DNA of 17,601 nucleotides from positions 1 to 17,601 of the forward strand of contig UQPD01000037.1 of assembly GCA_900542795.1 (NCBI GenBank). Direction: 5' to 3'. Position 1 is the stretch's first letter; each line of letters starts with the position of its first letter. The notes under the pieces are model-generated. The model saw only the letters and a list, made by a program, of their open reading frames with translations, did no database searches and was not told the DNA's origin. This stretch comes from an uncultured Prevotella sp. GTDB taxonomy: Bacteria > Bacteroidota > Bacteroidia > Bacteroidales > Bacteroidaceae. Of the stretch, positions 15,343 to 17,601 are shown piece after piece. Made by a program: the position numbers and the translations under genes.

Positions 15343-17383
15343 CGATCGTTTTATATTTACTCCAAGAGGCATTGACCTTGAAGTGCCTACAGCCTACGAT
15401 GTTCTCAAACATGTTCCTTTGCTCAATGTGGATGGTGGTTCATTTAGTGTGATGGGCAAAGGTGCATCTACCATCTACATTAACGGACGCAAGCCCATTG
15501 AACAAGATGCTGCATTATTAGAAAAACTACGCAGTATTAACCCCGAACAGATTGCCAAAATCGAAATTATCACCTCGCCTGGTGCCTCAAAGAAAGCCTC
15601 AACCAAAGGTGCCATTATCAACATTATCATCAAGCGCAATGATGTGGGTTGGGCGGGTAGTTCAAACACTGAGTTAAGTTATAAGAATAAATGGTCTGAA
15701 AGCGAGAACCTAAGTTTGCGTTATGGTAAAAACAAATTTAACGCCTCAATTTACTTAAACGTTTCTAACAAACAATGGAAGTATAAAGCCATCGAAAACT
15801 TCGACTATTTAACATTGGGCAAAAGCGTGCACAACGAATATAACAATGGTGGACGCTCTAATGCTTTGGGCGGAAGTGTTGACCTCTCATACGACTTTTA
15901 TGCCTCGCACAAAATTGGTCTTTCTGGAAGTTTAAGTGCAGACTATAGCAAAGCGAACTACGGCATTTCAACAGAAACGACTCTGAATGATTTGCCCACC
16001 ACCTTATCGCGTACCGACAGAAAGCAAAAAATGCCTTTCAACAAAAAGCCCGACTATGGTGTATTAGGCTATTACACATGGACTACCGACAAGAAAGGCA
16101 GCATGCTCAACATCGACATTGACCACTCTGTCTACACCATGAAGAGAACGGCAAACTACGCATTCTCTAAATTAACAGAAGCCAACTTTGTGCCTTATAG
16201 CGTCTACCAAGAAAACCGACACAATGACGCACAAAGCACCAATGCAAAAGCGAATTACAATTGGAACATCAACGATAACAACGCATTTGAAACGGGCTAC
16301 GAACTGAATGCCAGCAAAATGACGAATCGTTACAAACGCGAAAACAACATTGTTGATCCCACAGAACCGTTCACACCTGCCTACGATGGAGCATTCAGCT
16401 ACAAAGAAAATGTGCAATCGCTATTTGCCAGCTACAAAAGCACTTGGTCGGACGTGGTGTCTTCAATCATCGGTTTGCGTGCAGAATATGCTTATCGCAA
16501 GGGGATGCAGACGTCAGAGAACGTAAACTTTAAGCACCACGAATTAGATTGGTTTCCCTCTGCCAGCTTCGATTTTGAATTTGTTGAAGATAAGCACGAC
16601 CTTACCTTAGAGTATTCGCGAACTGTACGTCGTCCGTTTATGACAACGCTCGACCCATTTCGTTATTGGAACAGCGAAACAAGCTACACCACGGGTAATC
16701 CTAATTTAAAGCCTTACTTCATAGACAATGTTGATATTTACTACACGTTGTTCGATGACTACATCTTCAACTTTAATTTTATGCACAGCAAAAATGCTGA
16801 TGCGCAATACGCTTACCAAGATGGTGCAGGACACACGCTCTCAACCTACGACAATTTTGGCAAAACATTTGACTACACACTAAGTTTTGAACTAAACAAA
16901 TCGCTCTTCAACGGAGTGTGGAGAATTAAGTCTAGCATTTCGGGATGGTACACAAAAGACATAACCCAAAAGACCAATGCCGACGGCACGTCATTCGACA
17001 AGTCTTACTTCGCAGGTGACATTTCATTCATCTCCACCGTGCGTCTGTCAAAACGCAAACGTTGGAATGCGGAGGTTTATGCAAACGGTTCAACAGCCGG
17101 CAAGGGGATAGGCAAAGACTGGGCTGCTTCTTATCACGTGTCTGGTTCACTAACCAAGATATTCGATTTTGGAGGTGTATTACAGTTCACCGCTGTCAAC
17201 TTATTCGGTTCTGATTTGCACGAACGTTGGTCATACCGAACAGACTACTACGCAGTGAATAGCCGAAACATTACCAACAATCGCCTCCTCATGGTTAGCT
17301 TCTCTGTTCCCTTTGGCAAAAGCCGAATCCGCGGTGCCGCCTATAAAAATAGTAATAAGCTAAATAGCAAGGTAAAGTCTTAA
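14972..17383 (+). CDS. Outer-membrane beta-barrel protein 2, paralogue of barrel 1
   Basis: An 803-residue outer-membrane protein with the same plan as the gene at 11892: signal peptide 1-19, carboxypeptidase-regulatory-like domain to about 105, plug-like domain (YDVLKHVPLLN, TIYINGRKP, IEIITSPGA) and a long barrel. A GTG at 14945 would add nine residues, but ATG 14972 is used because the signal peptide starts there and the paralogue uses the same codon. Residues 1-131 are identical to barrel 1. After that many positions differ, including silent ones, while landmarks such as NLRYGKNKFNAS/SLRYGKNKFNAS, HHELDWFPSA and YKNSNKL remain. The two barrels probably recognise different ligands. The stop TAA is formed by the first bases of the heptad repeat that follows. 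Transcription probably comes from the promoter at 14488-14518. Confidence 0.85.
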   Translation: MNPLYTTLVCSVCCMNVMAQSINNITGRVQDATGAPLHKVDVYLFTTKDTVLIGQTQSDVNGNFSLKNETKLDAFLLAQCEGYLPVTQKVDKEVIGITLYKDITNSLGEAVVSVTKKSTLKHETDRFIFTPRGIDLEVPTAYDVLKHVPLLNVDGGSFSVMGKGASTIYINGRKPIEQDAALLEKLRSINPEQIAKIEIITSPGASKKASTKGAIINIIIKRNDVGWAGSSNTELSYKNKWSESENLSLRYGKNKFNASIYLNVSNKQWKYKAIENFDYLTLGKSVHNEYNNGGRSNALGGSVDLSYDFYASHKIGLSGSLSADYSKANYGISTETTLNDLPTTLSRTDRKQKMPFNKKPDYGVLGYYTWTTDKKGSMLNIDIDHSVYTMKRTANYAFSKLTEANFVPYSVYQENRHNDAQSTNAKANYNWNINDNNAFETGYELNASKMTNRYKRENNIVDPTEPFTPAYDGAFSYKENVQSLFASYKSTWSDVVSSIIGLRAEYAYRKGMQTSENVNFKHHELDWFPSASFDFEFVEDKHDLTLEYSRTVRRPFMTTLDPFRYWNSETSYTTGNPNLKPYFIDNVDIYYTLFDDYIFNFNFMHSKNADAQYAYQDGAGHTLSTYDNFGKTFDYTLSFELNKSLFNGVWRIKSSISGWYTKDITQKTNADGTSFDKSYFAGDISFISTVRLSKRKRWNAEVYANGSTAGKGIGKDWAASYHVSGSLTKIFDFGGVLQFTAVNLFGSDLHERWSYRTDYYAVNSRNITNNRLLMVSFSVPFGKSRIRGAAYKNSNKLNSKVKS

Positions 17384-17485
17384 GTATTAAGTGTTAAGTA
17401 TTAAGTATTACATACTATTGCAGAAGCCAATCAGAAGCCCCATGCAATAGTTTGTAATACTTAACACTTAATACTTAATACTTAA
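17380..17485 (+). repeat. Large palindromic element, copy 1; likely terminator of barrel gene 2
   Basis: Arms 17380-17422 and 17443-17485 are complementary over 43 bp with three mismatches (17393, 17400 and 17413 against their partners). The outer part of each arm is four TTAAGTA/TTAAGTG heptads and the inner part is TTACATACTATTGCA. The 20-nt loop is GAAGCCAATCAGAAGCCCCA, holding a direct repeat of GAAGCC. The RNA would form a very stable hairpin directly at the stop codon. More heptads (TACTTAA/CACTTAA) continue to about 17512. Confidence 0.85.
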
Positions 17486-17527
17486 TACTTAACACTTAAT
17501 ACTTAATACTTATCTTTTGTCATTCCA

Positions 17528-17577
17528 TTAAGTATTACATACTATTGCATGGGACTTCTGATTGGCTTCTGCAATAG
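17528..17577 (-). repeat. Palindromic element, copy 2, opposite orientation, cut by contig end
   Basis: The arm TTAAGTATTACATACTATTG plus CA (17528-17549) repeats the inner arm of copy 1. Then the loop appears reverse-complemented (17550-17569) with one base changed, followed by TGCAATAG at 17570-17577. The adapter replaces the rest. The differences from copy 1 show it is a separate genomic copy rather than a mirrored read. Confidence 0.8.
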
Positions 17578-17601
17578 CTGTCTCTTATACACATCTGACG
17601 C
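17578..17601. other. Library adapter (Nextera/Tn5), not genomic
   Basis: CTGTCTCTTATACACATCT (17578-17596) is the reverse complement of the Tn5 mosaic end, and GACGC begins the reverse complement of the read-1 tail seen at the other end of the window. It is untrimmed adapter. Confidence 0.97.

Noticed and set aside
17380..17512. CRISPR-like regular repeats
   Set aside because: The 7-bp units are contiguous with no spacers and form palindromic arms, so this is a simple-repeat and hairpin structure.

Overview
The window looks like a chromosomal contig from a Bacteroidales bacterium, most likely a Prevotella relative. The reasons are the gene order rpsL-rpsG-fusA-rpsJ without tuf, promoters of the Bacteroidetes type (TTTG/TTG, 19-21 nt, TAnnTTTG), A-rich leaders without Shine-Dalgarno sequences, and outer-membrane beta-barrel proteins with an N-terminal carboxypeptidase-regulatory-like domain. 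Genus is an inference. Both physical ends are library adapter (1-47 and 17578-17601), so real genomic sequence is about 48-17577.

Layout. (1) 244-4021, minus strand: the str ribosomal operon rpsL-rpsG-fusA-rpsJ, with its promoter upstream of rpsL and a terminator-like hairpin after rpsJ. (2) 4311-5671, minus strand: a small histidine kinase and a response regulator overlapping by ATGA. The regulator has only a receiver and a Fis-type helix-turn-helix, and the kinase has one N-terminal membrane segment and almost no sensor. (3) 5946-11819, plus strand, divergent from the regulator: a TolC-type outer-membrane channel, a membrane-fusion protein, an ABC ATPase and a two-module FtsX/MacB permease. 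Together these form a complete tripartite MacAB-TolC-like pump. (4) 11892-17383: two tandem homologous outer-membrane beta-barrel proteins flanking a frameshifted gene remnant.

How the parts probably work together. The two-component pair sits back to back with the pump operon. The shared intergenic region holds two copies of a 15-bp dyad about 73 and 96 bp upstream of the predicted pump transcription start, a plausible site for the response regulator. The pump probably exports a peptide, lipid or antimicrobial across both membranes. The first barrel protein follows the permease at 72 bp and may be read through from the pump operon.

Most notable observations. The two barrel genes share a 381-bp block that is identical base for base (start context plus codons 1-123), and then diverge at once; this indicates recent recombination or gene conversion. 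Their 3' flank carries two oppositely oriented copies of a palindromic element with 43-nt heptad-built arms and a conserved 20-nt loop. A 193-bp foldback, MITE-like element with 22-bp perfect inverted ends lies inside the pump operon, between the fusion protein and the ATPase. No tRNA, rRNA, CRISPR array, integrase or transposase gene was seen.
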